From: Pseudoneobacillus rhizosphaerae
Lineage (GTDB): Bacteria; Bacillota; Bacilli; Bacillales; Cytobacillaceae
Assembly (NCBI RefSeq): GCF_917563885.1
Contig: NZ_CAKJTG010000009.1
Location: forward strand, 1 to 64,000
Direction of reading: 5' to 3'
DNA: 64,000 nucleotides
Below, piece by piece: positions 26,115 through 34,842 of the stretch. The stretch's first letter is position 1; each line of letters begins with the position of its first letter. The notes under the pieces were generated by a model that worked only from the letters and a program-made list of their open reading frames with translations, did no database searches and was not told the DNA's origin. Made by a program: the position numbers and the translations under genes.

Positions 26115-26687
26115 ATGAAAAGGTTAATCAAAAATTTTATTAATGGAATATTAACCATTGTCCCGATTTTACTTGTTATTTATGTAGTATATAAAATTTT
26201 CATGTTTTTGGATGGAATTCTTGGAAACACATTAAAACCTTATTTAAAAGAATCCTACATTCCTGGCATTGGTCTTCTTCTAACCTTAATACTCATTACT
26301 GTTCTTGGATGGCTTTCCACAAAATTCATCACGGGAACCTTATTCAAACTCATTGATCGATTATTAGAAAAAATTCCAGGTGTTAAAACGATTTATTCAG
26401 TTATCAAAGATACAGTACATTCCTTTCTCGGTGAAAAAAAATCCTTCTCCAAGGTCGTACTAATCTCTCATCCTGGGTCCGATATGAAGAGCGTAGGATT
26501 TTTAACCTCAGAGGATTTACAGCATTTTTATGAGCCACTAGGACATTGTGTAGCTGTCTACATACCACAAACCTTTCAAGTGGCAGGTTTTACTGTGCTT
26601 GTGCCAAAAGAAAGTGTTGAAATTATTGACGTCAAACCAGAAGAAGCAATGAAATTCATTCTTTCTGGAGGTATGACGAGTAAATAG
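26115..26687 (+). CDS. DUF502 membrane protein
   Basis: A 190-residue DUF502 protein. Two membrane segments are seen at about residues 9-31 (GILTIVPILLVIYVVYKIFM) and 50-72 (GIGLLLTLILITVLGWLS), followed by the family block LLEKIPGVKTIYSVIKDTVH and the soluble C-terminal part with VLISHPGSDMKSVGFLTSED and VAVYIPQTFQVAGFTVLVPK. Function is not established. The ATG has AAGGTG 8 bp upstream; a GTG three codons earlier overlaps that site. It converges on msrB and shares a bidirectional terminator. Confidence 0.85.
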   Translation: MKRLIKNFINGILTIVPILLVIYVVYKIFMFLDGILGNTLKPYLKESYIPGIGLLLTLILITVLGWLSTKFITGTLFKLIDRLLEKIPGVKTIYSVIKDTVHSFLGEKKSFSKVVLISHPGSDMKSVGFLTSEDLQHFYEPLGHCVAVYIPQTFQVAGFTVLVPKESVEIIDVKPEEAMKFILSGGMTSK

Positions 26688-26723
26688 AAAAAACCGGTCG
26701 TGAACAAACGACCGGTTTTTTCT
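26688..26723. terminator. Bidirectional terminator
   Basis: AACCGGTCG (26692-26700) and CGACCGGTT (26709-26717) form a perfect 9-bp stem with A and T runs on either side, serving the DUF502 gene and msrB. Confidence 0.85.
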
Positions 26724-26730
26724 ATATGTC

Positions 26731-27165
26731 TTACTTAAAGAGCTTAACCCATTTACCATATCCCTCAGCCTCGAGCTTATCTACTGGAATAAATCGAAGT
26801 GCTGCTGAATTAATGCAATAACGTAAGCCCGTTGGATCTGGGCCATCATTAAAGACATGACCAAGGTGTGAATCTGCTGAAGTACTTCTAACTTCCGTAC
26901 GAACCATCATATGGGTTAAATCAGTTTTTTCAATAATTTCTTCTTCCTCCAATGGCTTTGTGAAACTTGGCCAGCCACAACCAGCATCAAATTTATCCTT
27001 TGAACTGAATAAAGGTTTTCCTGAAACAATCTCCACATAAATCCCTTCTCGAGTTTCGTTCCAGTACTCGTTACGAAATGGAGGTTCAGTACCATTATTT
27101 TGCGTTACCTCATATTGAATAGGTGTTAGCTGTTTTTTTAAAGTGTTTAGATCTTTATTTGTCAT
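26731..27165 (-). CDS. msrB: Peptide-methionine (R)-S-oxide reductase
   Basis: A 144-residue MsrB. Seen: [42 protein letters not shown] and the catalytic [11 protein letters not shown]. It reduces the R form of methionine sulfoxide in proteins. The paired zinc cysteines of some MsrB proteins are absent, as in many Gram-positive versions. Its start overlaps the end of msrA by 11 bp, so the two are translationally coupled; MsrA handles the S form. Confidence 0.95.
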   Translation of the reverse strand: MTNKDLNTLKKQLTPIQYEVTQNNGTEPPFRNEYWNETREGIYVEIVSGKPLFSSKDKFDAGCGWPSFTKPLEEEEIIEKTDLTHMMVRTEVRSTSADSHLGHVFNDGPDPTGLRYCINSAALRFIPVDKLEAEGYGKWVKLFK

Positions 27166-27706
27166 TCTCTCTCCCCCAATGATTATCTATAAATGCTGCC
27201 CTTCCTGACCCAACCTGGTATCGGTTATAATGCTGTGGGTTCTTTTTGTAATAGTGTTGATGGTAATCCTCTGCCTCATAAAACACTTTAGCTGGCAGAA
27301 TTTCTGTCACTATTGGTTTTAAAAATTTTCCACTTTGTTGTAAGGCTTGTTTTGATTGCACAGCTACCTTCTTTTGTTCTTCACTGTGATAAAAAATAGC
27401 GGTTTGATACGATTTTCCTCGATCATAAAATTGACCACCTGGATCTGTTGGGTCTATCTGTTGCCAATAAAGTTCGAGAAGCTTTTCATATGGATAAATA
27501 GACGAATCAAACGTGATTTGAACGGCTTCATAATGACCGGTACGCTCTGAACATACCTCCTGATAAGTCGGATTTTCTGTTTCTCCTCCTGTATATCCTG
27601 AGGTGACTTTAATTATTCCAGGCTGTTCATCAAATGGTTTTACCATACACCAAAAACAACCTCCAGCAAATGTTGCTAGATCATATAGTTTATTGATATC
27701 CATCAT
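27155..27706 (-). CDS. msrA: Peptide-methionine (S)-S-oxide reductase
   Basis: A 183-residue MsrA with the active-site motif GGCFWC near residue 15 and the family blocks [44 protein letters not shown] and HQHYYKKNP. It repairs methionine-S-sulfoxide. The first two codons are ATG ATG; AAAGGA lies immediately before them, an unusually close ribosome site for either. msrB overlaps its 3' end. Downstream of ypmS on the same strand, as in B. subtilis (yppP-yppQ). Confidence 0.95.
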   Translation of the reverse strand: MMDINKLYDLATFAGGCFWCMVKPFDEQPGIIKVTSGYTGGETENPTYQEVCSERTGHYEAVQITFDSSIYPYEKLLELYWQQIDPTDPGGQFYDRGKSYQTAIFYHSEEQKKVAVQSKQALQQSGKFLKPIVTEILPAKVFYEAEDYHQHYYKKNPQHYNRYQVGSGRAAFIDNHWGRENDK

Positions 27707-27741
27707 TCCTTTGTTTTAAGGTGACTCGTTTGGAGGTCATC

Positions 27742-28323
27742 TTACTTAGTAGGTACATATAATTGAAAAGAAATATCATCGCTTTTCAAGTCAAATTCCT
27801 TTACTCTAACCTTAAAGTCGCTTTTTAATTTAAGCTTTTGCATCGAAATGTATACGAGCTTATCATTTGGTTGAATGGTAACACCTTTTGGCAGGTGATA
27901 TCGATCCGCTATAAACTTTAATACATATGTGACAGGCAATTGCATTTTTCCAATAACCATAGATTTTTGCTTTAATATTAAATCTCCATTATTTAAAGCC
28001 TCTGGTTCAAATGTTAATTTCATTTGAATTTCTTCAGAAAAGATTGGCATCGTACCATAAAGTTCTACTTCATCTTTCAAAACCACTTGGTAATTAATTG
28101 GGCCAGCAGTTGCTTCCTTTTCAATATAGTGATTGATCAATCTATTTAGATTGTCCTTTTGCGTATGAATTAGAAATGGCACATAACCTTGAAGTGGATT
28201 TTCTTCTTGTTTAATCATTTTATCTTTAATCGGTATGGAAATGGAGACGAAAAGAAATATCAAAATACCGAGGTTTACGGCCAACAAAATAAAAAACGCT
28301 TTTTTCCAATTTTTCACCTGCAT
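27742..28323 (-). CDS. ypmS: YpmS family protein
   Basis: A 193-residue membrane-anchored protein: one N-terminal transmembrane segment at about 9-30 (AFFILLAVNLGILIFLFVSI) followed by an extracellular domain with NPLQGYVPFLIHTQKDNLNR and FIADRYHLPKGVTIQPNDKL, typical of YpmS. Function unknown. It begins 2 bp after ypmR, with AGGGAGAA 6 bp before the ATG, so the two form an operon, as in B. subtilis. Confidence 0.85.
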   Translation of the reverse strand: MQVKNWKKAFFILLAVNLGILIFLFVSISIPIKDKMIKQEENPLQGYVPFLIHTQKDNLNRLINHYIEKEATAGPINYQVVLKDEVELYGTMPIFSEEIQMKLTFEPEALNNGDLILKQKSMVIGKMQLPVTYVLKFIADRYHLPKGVTIQPNDKLVYISMQKLKLKSDFKVRVKEFDLKSDDISFQLYVPTK

Positions 28324-28325
28324 AA

Positions 28326-29156
28326 TTAGTTCTCCCTGTTATTAACAGAATAATGTTTTGTTGGATATTTTTTCAATACATTTTCTGTTAATTCCTCAAA
28401 TACACGATTGGCTATCAAGTTATACCCTTTATTATTAGGATGAAAGTAATCACTATGTAGTACATGCGCATTTTTAAAAATATCTTCAATATGAACAAAA
28501 TAAGTACCCTTATAGTTATCAATTACCTTTTGACCAATCGTATTCCATTCTATTAAAATTTCATCAATTTCCTTCACATCTGCAAACCAAGTATAAAAAG
28601 GATTGTAAAGGCTGATTAGAATGATGGGTATACGCGGATGTACTATTCTAATACTATCAATTATTCTGTATAGGTTTTTTTCATATTGGACTTTGGCAGA
28701 ATGAAAGTCATTTTTCTCTAAGTGCGAGATATTATCTCTAACTACTTTCATAATATCATTTCCACCAATCGTTAAAATCACGATGTCTGAACCCTTAATA
28801 GCATTCTGTACTTCATTCGTTTCTAACCTTTTGAGTAAGTCCTGAGTTTTATTTCCTTTTACTCCATAATTTAAAAACTCAATGTTGTTAATCCCTTTTT
28901 CTCCTTGAAGTTTCTTTTTAAGATTGGGGATATATCCACCCCTCATCGTACTGTCTCCTACCCCTTTTGTTAAGGAATCTCCTATAGACATTATTCTATA
29001 ATTCATAGGAAAAAAACCTTGAGGTATTTGTTCTTTAGTTAGAAACGTAACATTTTTATTTGCATGGAATTCTCCTTTGACAGAAGTCCCCATTCCTAAA
29101 GTACATGAGGAAAGAATGAATATAGATACAAAGGAGAAGATGAAAGCTCTTTTCAA
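28326..29156 (-). CDS. ypmR: YpmR, SGNH/GDSL-type lipoprotein hydrolase
   Basis: A 276-residue SGNH hydrolase. The N-terminal lipoprotein signal ends in ILSSC, so the mature protein is lipid-anchored on the outer face of the membrane. Catalytic blocks: MSIGDSLTKGVGDS (nucleophile Ser), GVKGNKTQDLL (Gly), LTIGGNDIM (Asn) and SDYFHPNNKGYNLIA (Asp and His). It likely hydrolyses an ester in lipid or wall material. The start taken is a TTG 6 bp after GGGGTG; a GTG three codons earlier lies inside that site. Confidence 0.87.
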   Translation of the reverse strand: MKRAFIFSFVSIFILSSCTLGMGTSVKGEFHANKNVTFLTKEQIPQGFFPMNYRIMSIGDSLTKGVGDSTMRGGYIPNLKKKLQGEKGINNIEFLNYGVKGNKTQDLLKRLETNEVQNAIKGSDIVILTIGGNDIMKVVRDNISHLEKNDFHSAKVQYEKNLYRIIDSIRIVHPRIPIILISLYNPFYTWFADVKEIDEILIEWNTIGQKVIDNYKGTYFVHIEDIFKNAHVLHSDYFHPNNKGYNLIANRVFEELTENVLKKYPTKHYSVNNREN

Positions 29157-29258
29157 ATGCTTCACCCCATTTAAGATTTTCTATAGATATTATATCACCA
29201 ATTAAGGCTATCAAACCTAATTCTTAAGTTCTAAGTCTACAAAGTAAAAAGAAAGAAA

Positions 29259-29289
29259 GAAAAAACCTTACAATCAATCTTGTAAGGTT
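29259..29289 (-). terminator. Terminator overlapping the end of ypmQ
   Basis: ACCTTACAA (29265-29273) and TTGTAAGGT (29280-29288) form a perfect 9-bp stem followed by six U on the minus strand. The ypmQ TGA stop is in the loop. Confidence 0.85.
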
Positions 29290-29852
29290 TTAATATCTTT
29301 GACGATTTCTTCAAACGGTATATCATTTAAACCTGTATAAGCCTTTAAAATATTTCCTTCAGGGCCAACTAAATAGAAATCAGTTCCATGACCTACTTGG
29401 TTACCCTCCTGTGGTTTTATCACTAATGTCTTAAAGCTTTCCATTGCAAGCTTTGCAATTTCTTCATCTTTATAACCAGTAAGAAAACTCCAATTTGCAA
29501 AATCAGCATTAAAGTTCTCTCCATACTTCTTTAGCACATCTGGAGTATCTACATTCGGGTCAACACTAAAAGATACGAATTGAATATTCTCTATTCCTTC
29601 TTTTTTAGTCATTTGCTGTAATTTTTCCATATTATAGGTCATTGGTAAACATACATCCTCACAGTTTGTAAAGATAAAATCAGCTACCCAAACCTTACCT
29701 TTTAAATCTTTTAAACCAAAAGAATCCCCGTTTTGATTTGTATAATTAAAATCTTCAACTGGCCAATTAACTGCATTCTGAATCTCATTTTTTCCACATG
29801 CTGTTAAGAATAAAATTAATACTAACAACATAGCTGTCCATTTCAATTTCAC
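29274..29852 (-). CDS. ypmQ: SCO1/SenC-type copper chaperone lipoprotein
   Basis: A 192-residue SCO protein. The lipoprotein signal ends in FLTAC; the thioredoxin-like domain carries the copper/thiol motif CEDVC with the downstream His in VGHGTDFYL. It delivers copper to the CuA site of cytochrome c oxidase subunit II, acting outside the membrane. The start is a GTG with AAGGTG 6 bp upstream; an ATG five codons earlier is part of that site. It has its own terminator, separating it from ypmR. Confidence 0.9.
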   Translation of the reverse strand: MKLKWTAMLLVLILFLTACGKNEIQNAVNWPVEDFNYTNQNGDSFGLKDLKGKVWVADFIFTNCEDVCLPMTYNMEKLQQMTKKEGIENIQFVSFSVDPNVDTPDVLKKYGENFNADFANWSFLTGYKDEEIAKLAMESFKTLVIKPQEGNQVGHGTDFYLVGPEGNILKAYTGLNDIPFEEIVKDIKTLQD

Positions 29853-29978
29853 TACATACACCTTCATTTCATAATAATCATCTTTTCTTTACTTAAAGAC
29901 TCCCTAAAATTATTTTAACAAAACTTAATACATTAGAAAAGAAAGGTGCTTTGAGCATTTAAATTAAGATTCATTCAT

Positions 29979-31610
29979 TTATTTTTTTTCATATAAAGGT
30001 AAATAAATTTTAAAGGTGGTGCCACTTCCCTGTTGACTTTCCACTTCAATTCTCCCTTTCATCCGTTCAATAATTTGATAACAAACCATTAGACCAATAC
30101 CTGTACCTTTTTCTTTTAGAGAGTAAAAAGCTGTGCCGAGTCGAGAAAGCTCTTCCTCGGTCATTCCGATCCCTGTGTCACGTATTTCAATAACTCCAAA
30201 TTGGTTTATTACTCTAGTACTAATACTCAATTGACCGCCATCTTTCATTGCTTCAATTCCATTTTTCAATATATTGATTAACACTTGTTTGAGCTCACTT
30301 TGATTTCCCTTAATCAAAATATCAATAGGTAAACTACACTCCAGTTGAATGTTTTTAGAAAGCATAGCATACGAATTCATTAAATCCATAACCTTTAAGA
30401 TAAGCTCGTTTGCATCAATTAATTCTGTTTCTTGATTAAAGTCAGGCTTTGCTAATGATAAATAATCATTAATAATAACTTCCGCTCGATTCATTTCGTC
30501 TATCATTAATTGAATATAGCTTTGCTCTTCTCCAGACATATGTTGTTTCCCTAAAAAAATTTGCAAGAAACCTTTTACGACTGTCATTGGATTTCTGATT
30601 TCATGAGCAACCGAAGCTGCAAGCTGTCCAATTGCATTCATCTTCTCCGCTCGTTGCAATTCTTTTTGGAGTTTTGTTTTCTCAATTATTTGTTCCATTT
30701 CATCTATGGCATCCTCAAACCTATACATTAGACCAGTATCTTTTTTGTGGTGTCCAAGTTCTTTATAAGTCTCAGAAAGTTGCTCAAATAATACTGACAG
30801 TTGAATGGTCATTTGGTTAAATTTTTCACTAAGTCTTCCTAAATCAGATTTATCATGAATTTGAAGTTTAACATCAAAATTACCAGCACTAACTTGGTTG
30901 ATTCCCGAAATTATCTCATTAATAGGTTCTGTGACTTTTTTTAATCCCCATCTTAATGAAACAAAGACGAGAAGAGTGATAAACAGAAATGACCCAAATA
31001 AGTATAGAGCTATCCTTTTTTGGTTTACTTCAATGACAGAAGCGTCCACGTCAACTCCTAATACAGCAATTACATGCCCCTCTCTATCCAAAATAGGGGC
31101 AAATGCGGTTATCCAAAGACCAAATTTGTCTCGATGAATTTTACTAAAGTTCACTTTTTTTTCGTTAATTGTCTTTTTGAATCCATCTAGGTATTCTTTC
31201 TTGGCGTGATAATAGGTGAAATTTTTCAAGCCCATTTTTTCACTAGTCTTTGAAACAGATAAAAAATATAGTTTATTTTGTTGATAAACCTTTGCATCAA
31301 AAATGTAGCCATCTATGTAATTCGAGTTTCTCTCATTAATCATTGATACAATCCTGTTAATTCGTTGTACAGCAGGATGGTCAGTGCTTTTTTGCCTTTT
31401 AGAAGTCATAACATCATCTTGCGATATTGTCGCACTCCATAAATCTGCAACGCCGACTACTCTTTCCGTTAATTGTTCTTTTAATTGATTCGATTGGTAA
31501 ATAAAACTTATCCCAGCAGTAGAAACGACTACTAAAAAAGTCATAGTAAATGAAAAGAACAAAATCTTTTTATATAATGATAAGTTTCTGAAAGTACCTT
31601 TAACCTTCAT
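29979..31610 (-). CDS. Sensor histidine kinase, orphan
   Basis: A 543-residue membrane kinase: transmembrane segments at about 14-37 and 200-222, an extracellular sensor of ~160 residues between them, HAMP (about 222-275), then the phosphoacceptor H-box VAHEIRNPMTVVKGFLQ with His336, N-box INILKNGIEAM, DTGIGM and GTGIGLMV ATP-binding boxes. The phosphoacceptor form is that of sporulation-type phosphorelay kinases. No response regulator is adjacent, so it may feed the sporulation phosphorelay; this is inference. GGAAGGG lies 9 bp upstream of the ATG. Confidence 0.85.
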   Translation of the reverse strand: MKVKGTFRNLSLYKKILFFSFTMTFLVVVSTAGISFIYQSNQLKEQLTERVVGVADLWSATISQDDVMTSKRQKSTDHPAVQRINRIVSMINERNSNYIDGYIFDAKVYQQNKLYFLSVSKTSEKMGLKNFTYYHAKKEYLDGFKKTINEKKVNFSKIHRDKFGLWITAFAPILDREGHVIAVLGVDVDASVIEVNQKRIALYLFGSFLFITLLVFVSLRWGLKKVTEPINEIISGINQVSAGNFDVKLQIHDKSDLGRLSEKFNQMTIQLSVLFEQLSETYKELGHHKKDTGLMYRFEDAIDEMEQIIEKTKLQKELQRAEKMNAIGQLAASVAHEIRNPMTVVKGFLQIFLGKQHMSGEEQSYIQLMIDEMNRAEVIINDYLSLAKPDFNQETELIDANELILKVMDLMNSYAMLSKNIQLECSLPIDILIKGNQSELKQVLINILKNGIEAMKDGGQLSISTRVINQFGVIEIRDTGIGMTEEELSRLGTAFYSLKEKGTGIGLMVCYQIIERMKGRIEVESQQGSGTTFKIYLPLYEKK

Positions 31611-31733
31611 TCAAAATTTCCCTTCCTGGTTACTATAAGGAGTTTTTCGTAAACTTTTTCTGTCTACTAAAATAGGAAATTCGACGTAGTTCTTATTAAT
31701 CCTTTTTTATTTTCATATTTCAGACAAATTTAG

Positions 31734-31764
31734 GAAAAAAAACCTAAGCAAGACGCTTAGGTTT
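31734..31764 (-). terminator. Terminator of the degV-family gene
   Basis: AAACCTAAGC and GCTTAGGTTT form a 10-bp perfect stem with a 5-nt loop and a U run on the minus strand. Confidence 0.85.
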
Positions 31765-31768
31765 TTGG

Positions 31769-32611
31769 TTAGTCAAAATAATACATCAAGGCGATTGTAC
31801 CTTTACCAGTATGGGTAGCTATTACAGGAGTAGTATAGTCAATTTCTATATTTTGAAAATCCGTTGTTCCATTAATCGCATTCAACAACTGGGATACGAG
31901 ATCTTTAGCTTCAGAATGGACAATACCAATACGTTTAACATTTTTCCCTTTTACATCCTCGGAAAATTGCTTTACTAAGTATTTTATCACTTGGGAATAA
32001 CTTCTGGCCTTTGAAGCAGGTGTATATTCCCCACCTTCAAGCGATGCAATGGGTTTGATGTTTAGCAAGGAACCTAAAAAGGCTCTCCCTTTGCCAATTC
32101 GTCCGCCTTTAACCAAATTTTCCAGAGTATCTACCATTAAAAAGAGTCTTGTTTGCTCTCTTACTTTCTCAAGATGCTTTACAATTTCTTGAAGTGTTTT
32201 ACCTTTAGAAACTAAATCTGCAGCCTCTAATACTTGAAAGGAAAGAGCCTTAGATATGTATCTTGAATCAATGACAGTCACATTTCCTTTTGTCATTTGA
32301 GCAGCACTTTCTGCTGAACGAACAGTCCCGCTCATTCCTCCAGTCATATGAATAGAAATGATATCATAACCTTCATCAGCATAACGGTCATACAGTTCCA
32401 AAAAGGTACCCGTTGAAGGTTGAGAGGTTTTAGGCAGTTCTTTCGATTGTCCCATTTTCTCCAAAAATTCAACAGGTGAGATATCCACTCTATCTGTATA
32501 TGATTTGTCATCAATCGTAATCGTTAAAGGTACGACTTCTATACTATATTTCTTTATTTGTTCATCCCTTAAATCTGCAGTTGAATCAGTAATAATTTTG
32601 ATTTTATTCAT
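31769..32611 (-). CDS. DegV family fatty-acid-binding protein
   Basis: A 280-residue DegV protein. Seen: IITDSTADLRDEQIKKY, the lipid-pocket block PKTSQPSTGTFLELYDRYAD, SIHMTGGMSGTVRSAESAA, and VKGGRIGKGRAFLGSLLNIK. DegV proteins bind a fatty acid; in several Firmicutes the homologue (FakB) presents it to a fatty acid kinase. The ATG chosen has AAGGAAG 7 bp upstream. A second family member is at 43.8 kb. Confidence 0.88.
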   Translation of the reverse strand: MNKIKIITDSTADLRDEQIKKYSIEVVPLTITIDDKSYTDRVDISPVEFLEKMGQSKELPKTSQPSTGTFLELYDRYADEGYDIISIHMTGGMSGTVRSAESAAQMTKGNVTVIDSRYISKALSFQVLEAADLVSKGKTLQEIVKHLEKVREQTRLFLMVDTLENLVKGGRIGKGRAFLGSLLNIKPIASLEGGEYTPASKARSYSQVIKYLVKQFSEDVKGKNVKRIGIVHSEAKDLVSQLLNAINGTTDFQNIEIDYTTPVIATHTGKGTIALMYYFD

Positions 32612-32701
32612 TTTCACACTTCCTTATATAGAACTAATGATACCTTTTTATATTATACCTTTTTACTTTTCACAAGGAAAATTTACGGTCTTTATCAAAA
32701 T

Positions 32702-32728
32702 AAAAAGAGAACCGGAATACCGATTCTC
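32702..32728 (-). terminator. Terminator of ypmP
   Basis: GAGAATCGG and CCGGTTCTC (one G-U pair) form a 9-bp stem, followed by UUUUUA on the minus strand. Confidence 0.8.
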
Positions 32729-32736
32729 AAAATAAA

Positions 32737-32988
32737 TCATGCATTATTCTTTAATTCTCCAATTTTAAACAATTCTTCATAATCTGGCCATTTTAGTGTA
32801 CGCTTTAAATAATCTCTAAAGGAATAGCATTTTTTTGCTTTCTTCTCCTTGTAAAGCGCAGTAATAAATGTTTGCAAACGGACTTGGATCATAAAACAAT
32901 AGCGGTTATCTTCCTCCAATACAGGAATATCAATGACTTTTACCTTCTGTCCAACAACATTTTTGAACTCTAGGCTTTTGAACAACAA
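32737..32988 (-). CDS. ypmP: YpmP, DUF2535 family protein
   Basis: An 83-residue protein matching DUF2535/YpmP of B. subtilis (LFKSLEFKNVVGQKVKVIDI then YCFMIQVRLQTFITALYKEK and FRDYLKRTLKWPDYEELFK). No function is known. The start is a TTG with AAGAGG 8-9 bp upstream; a GTG seven codons earlier has no site and would add a basic leader not seen in the family. Genes in the same order occur in B. subtilis upstream of ypmQ. Confidence 0.8.
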   Translation of the reverse strand: MLFKSLEFKNVVGQKVKVIDIPVLEEDNRYCFMIQVRLQTFITALYKEKKAKKCYSFRDYLKRTLKWPDYEELFKIGELKNNA

Positions 32989-33163
32989 ATTATCAATCCT
33001 CTTTTTCACCCGTTTGATTATATTATACCCTATAACTAACTCGAAATGTGTCTGATTATGCGATGTTATAAAAATTATTTATGACTTTTAATATAAAAAA
33101 TAATCCCACCTTTCAAACTGAAAAGTGGGATTATCAAATTCTATATCTATAATGGTGTAATGG

Positions 33164-33907
33164 TTAAACCCGCTCGAGATTTTCTTCCCATTCTTTCTCT
33201 TTTTTCAACTTACGACGATACACGATTTTGGACAAATTGATACTGATTTCGTATAAGACTAATAGTGGAATTGTAACCAACACGTCTGACATGAAATCTG
33301 GTGGAGATATAACAACTGAAATAACAATAAGAACAAAGTATGCGTATTTTCGGATTTTTGTCAACACGTATGGATTAATCACGCCTAAAGATGTTAGGAA
33401 CATTACAACAACTGGTAGCTCGAATAAAACACCGAATGGTAACGTCATATTCATGATAAAACGGAAATATTTATCAGCTGTAAAGTTTGTGACGAGCATA
33501 TCACCACTAAGTTCAACGAGAAAATTCAATACTGTTGGGAAAATAACAAAATATCCGAATGCTAATCCTACAATAAATAATATAAATAAGGCCGGGACAT
33601 AGGATAACGAAATTTTTCTTTCGATTGGTTTAAGTGCTGGCTTAACAAATAACCATATTTGTAAGGCAATAATCGGAATTGTTCCAGCAATGGCAATTAA
33701 TGTGGCTATCATAAAATAGATCCAAACAATATCACTTGGCCCTAATACGATTAATTTAACATCTAAGTCCCGGACAAACCATGCATATATTTCTTCAACG
33801 TACATAAATCCTACGATAAAAAAAGCTACAAAAGCTACTGCTGAAATGATTAATCGCTTTCGTAACTCATCTAAATGATCAACTAAATTTAACTCTTTAT
33901 CTTCCAT
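33164..33907 (-). CDS. tatC: Sec-independent protein translocase TatC
   Basis: A 247-residue six-span membrane protein. Seen: HLDELRKRLIIS at about 10-21 (cytoplasmic N-terminal signal-peptide contact with Glu), FVKPALKPIERK, the conserved PLPFGVLFELP-like NMTLPFGVLFELPVVV, and YAYFVLIVISVVISPPD. It is the receptor part of the twin-arginine translocase. AGGGG lies before the ATG. tatA is 67 bp upstream with a hairpin between them. Confidence 0.95.
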   Translation of the reverse strand: MEDKELNLVDHLDELRKRLIISAVAFVAFFIVGFMYVEEIYAWFVRDLDVKLIVLGPSDIVWIYFMIATLIAIAGTIPIIALQIWLFVKPALKPIERKISLSYVPALFILFIVGLAFGYFVIFPTVLNFLVELSGDMLVTNFTADKYFRFIMNMTLPFGVLFELPVVVMFLTSLGVINPYVLTKIRKYAYFVLIVISVVISPPDFMSDVLVTIPLLVLYEISINLSKIVYRRKLKKEKEWEENLERV

Positions 33908-33942
33908 AGATTTCCCCTACCAACCCATGAGCGCATTTTTTG

Positions 33943-33975
33943 AAAAAAAAAGTGTAAGATAAAATCTCTTACACT
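33943..33975 (-). terminator. Hairpin between tatA and tatC
   Basis: AGTGTAAGA (33951-33959) and TCTTACACT (33967-33975) form a perfect 9-bp stem followed by nine U on the minus strand. It touches the tatA stop codon. Partial read-through would make more TatA than TatC. Confidence 0.75.
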
Positions 33976-34169
33976 TATTTTGTAACATTTTTCTTTTCTT
34001 CTTCGAACTCTTCCATTACATCACTTGTTAACTCACGTGTAGATTTTTTGAATTCACGAAGTGTTTGACCAAATGCTCTACCAATTTCAGGAAGCTTCTT
34101 AGGTCCAAAGATAATTAAAGCTAAAACTAAAATTAATATTAATCCAGGAACACCGATATTTGACAACAT
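33975..34169 (-). CDS. tatA: Twin-arginine translocase subunit TatA
   Basis: A 64-residue TatA/E: N-terminal transmembrane helix ([20 protein letters not shown]), the conserved [14 protein letters not shown] hinge, then an amphipathic helix ([12 protein letters not shown]) and an acidic tail. Many copies line the pore through which folded proteins pass. AAGGGG lies 9-10 bp before the ATG. Paired with tatC downstream. Confidence 0.95.
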   Translation of the reverse strand: MLSNIGVPGLILILVLALIIFGPKKLPEIGRAFGQTLREFKKSTRELTSDVMEEFEEEKKNVTK

Positions 34170-34496
34170 AATTAAACATCCCCTTAAAATGAATAGTTCA
34201 AACTACTATGATTATAGTACTTTAAGGCACCATTTGGGTAGAGCTATGCAAAAGTTCATAAGAATTTCACATATATTATTAAACCTTTATGACCGTTTAC
34301 TACTCATTAGTATATCTACAGCCCATCTATTCTAACATATATTCAAGTTTTTTTGTCTAATGATTTTATTTTTTTGGCTGAATAAATGAATTGTAGCACT
34401 TCTACTATTATTTCCAACTTATGTAATAATAATAATTCTTAAGTATTATTTATTTTTTGAATTTTTAAAAAATAAACTTCTTTATGGGGGTTTTCC
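34170..34496. other. Divergent spacer
   Basis: About 330 bp of very AT-rich sequence between tatA and the plus-strand small gene. It should hold the tatA promoter; no clear -35/-10 pair on the minus strand was identified with confidence. Confidence 0.4.
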
Positions 34497-34526
34497 TTGC
34501 TAAAATAATATCAAGCAACATATACT
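34497..34526 (+). promoter_or_regulatory. Probable sigma-A promoter of the small gene
   Basis: TTGCTA (34497-34502), 18-bp spacer, TATACT (34521-34526), 28 bp before the ATG. Confidence 0.5.
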
Positions 34527-34554
34527 ACTAAAAAAGTTCTTGAGGGGTGAAAAG

Positions 34555-34785
34555 ATGGAATTTTCATTATGTAGTTTTGATGGTGCCTTGCCAGTAGAAG
34601 TAACAATTGATGAGGATAATGGACGATACATGATTAGAAAAAGTGATACAAGTGGGGAATTTTTTAATAGTCCATTTGAATTGATTGCTTGGGTAAAAGC
34701 CCATTTCCAGGAAGATGATTTTTGTGATCCTCAAGAATTTAAGGCAATGATTTCACAGCTATCGGAATATGAAAACGCTTCATAG
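34555..34785 (+). CDS. Small acidic protein, unknown
   Basis: A 76-residue acidic protein (MEFSLCSFDGALPVEVTIDE at the start, ending SQLSEYENAS). No family recognised. The ATG has GAGGGGTG 5 bp upstream, a promoter is visible, and a strong terminator follows, so it is very likely a real, independently transcribed gene. It has no signal peptide or membrane segment. It is convergent with dfrA. Confidence 0.7.
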   Translation: MEFSLCSFDGALPVEVTIDEDNGRYMIRKSDTSGEFFNSPFELIAWVKAHFQEDDFCDPQEFKAMISQLSEYENAS

Positions 34786-34790
34786 AAATT

Positions 34791-34819
34791 ACGTCTGGGA
34801 TCTTTCCCAGACGTTTTCT
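34791..34819. terminator. Terminator between the small gene and dfrA
   Basis: Perfect 10-bp stem ACGTCTGGGA/TCCCAGACGT with a TCTT loop, followed by TTTCT. Confidence 0.8.
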
Positions 34820-34842
34820 AATACACCTGATATTTTTAGAAC

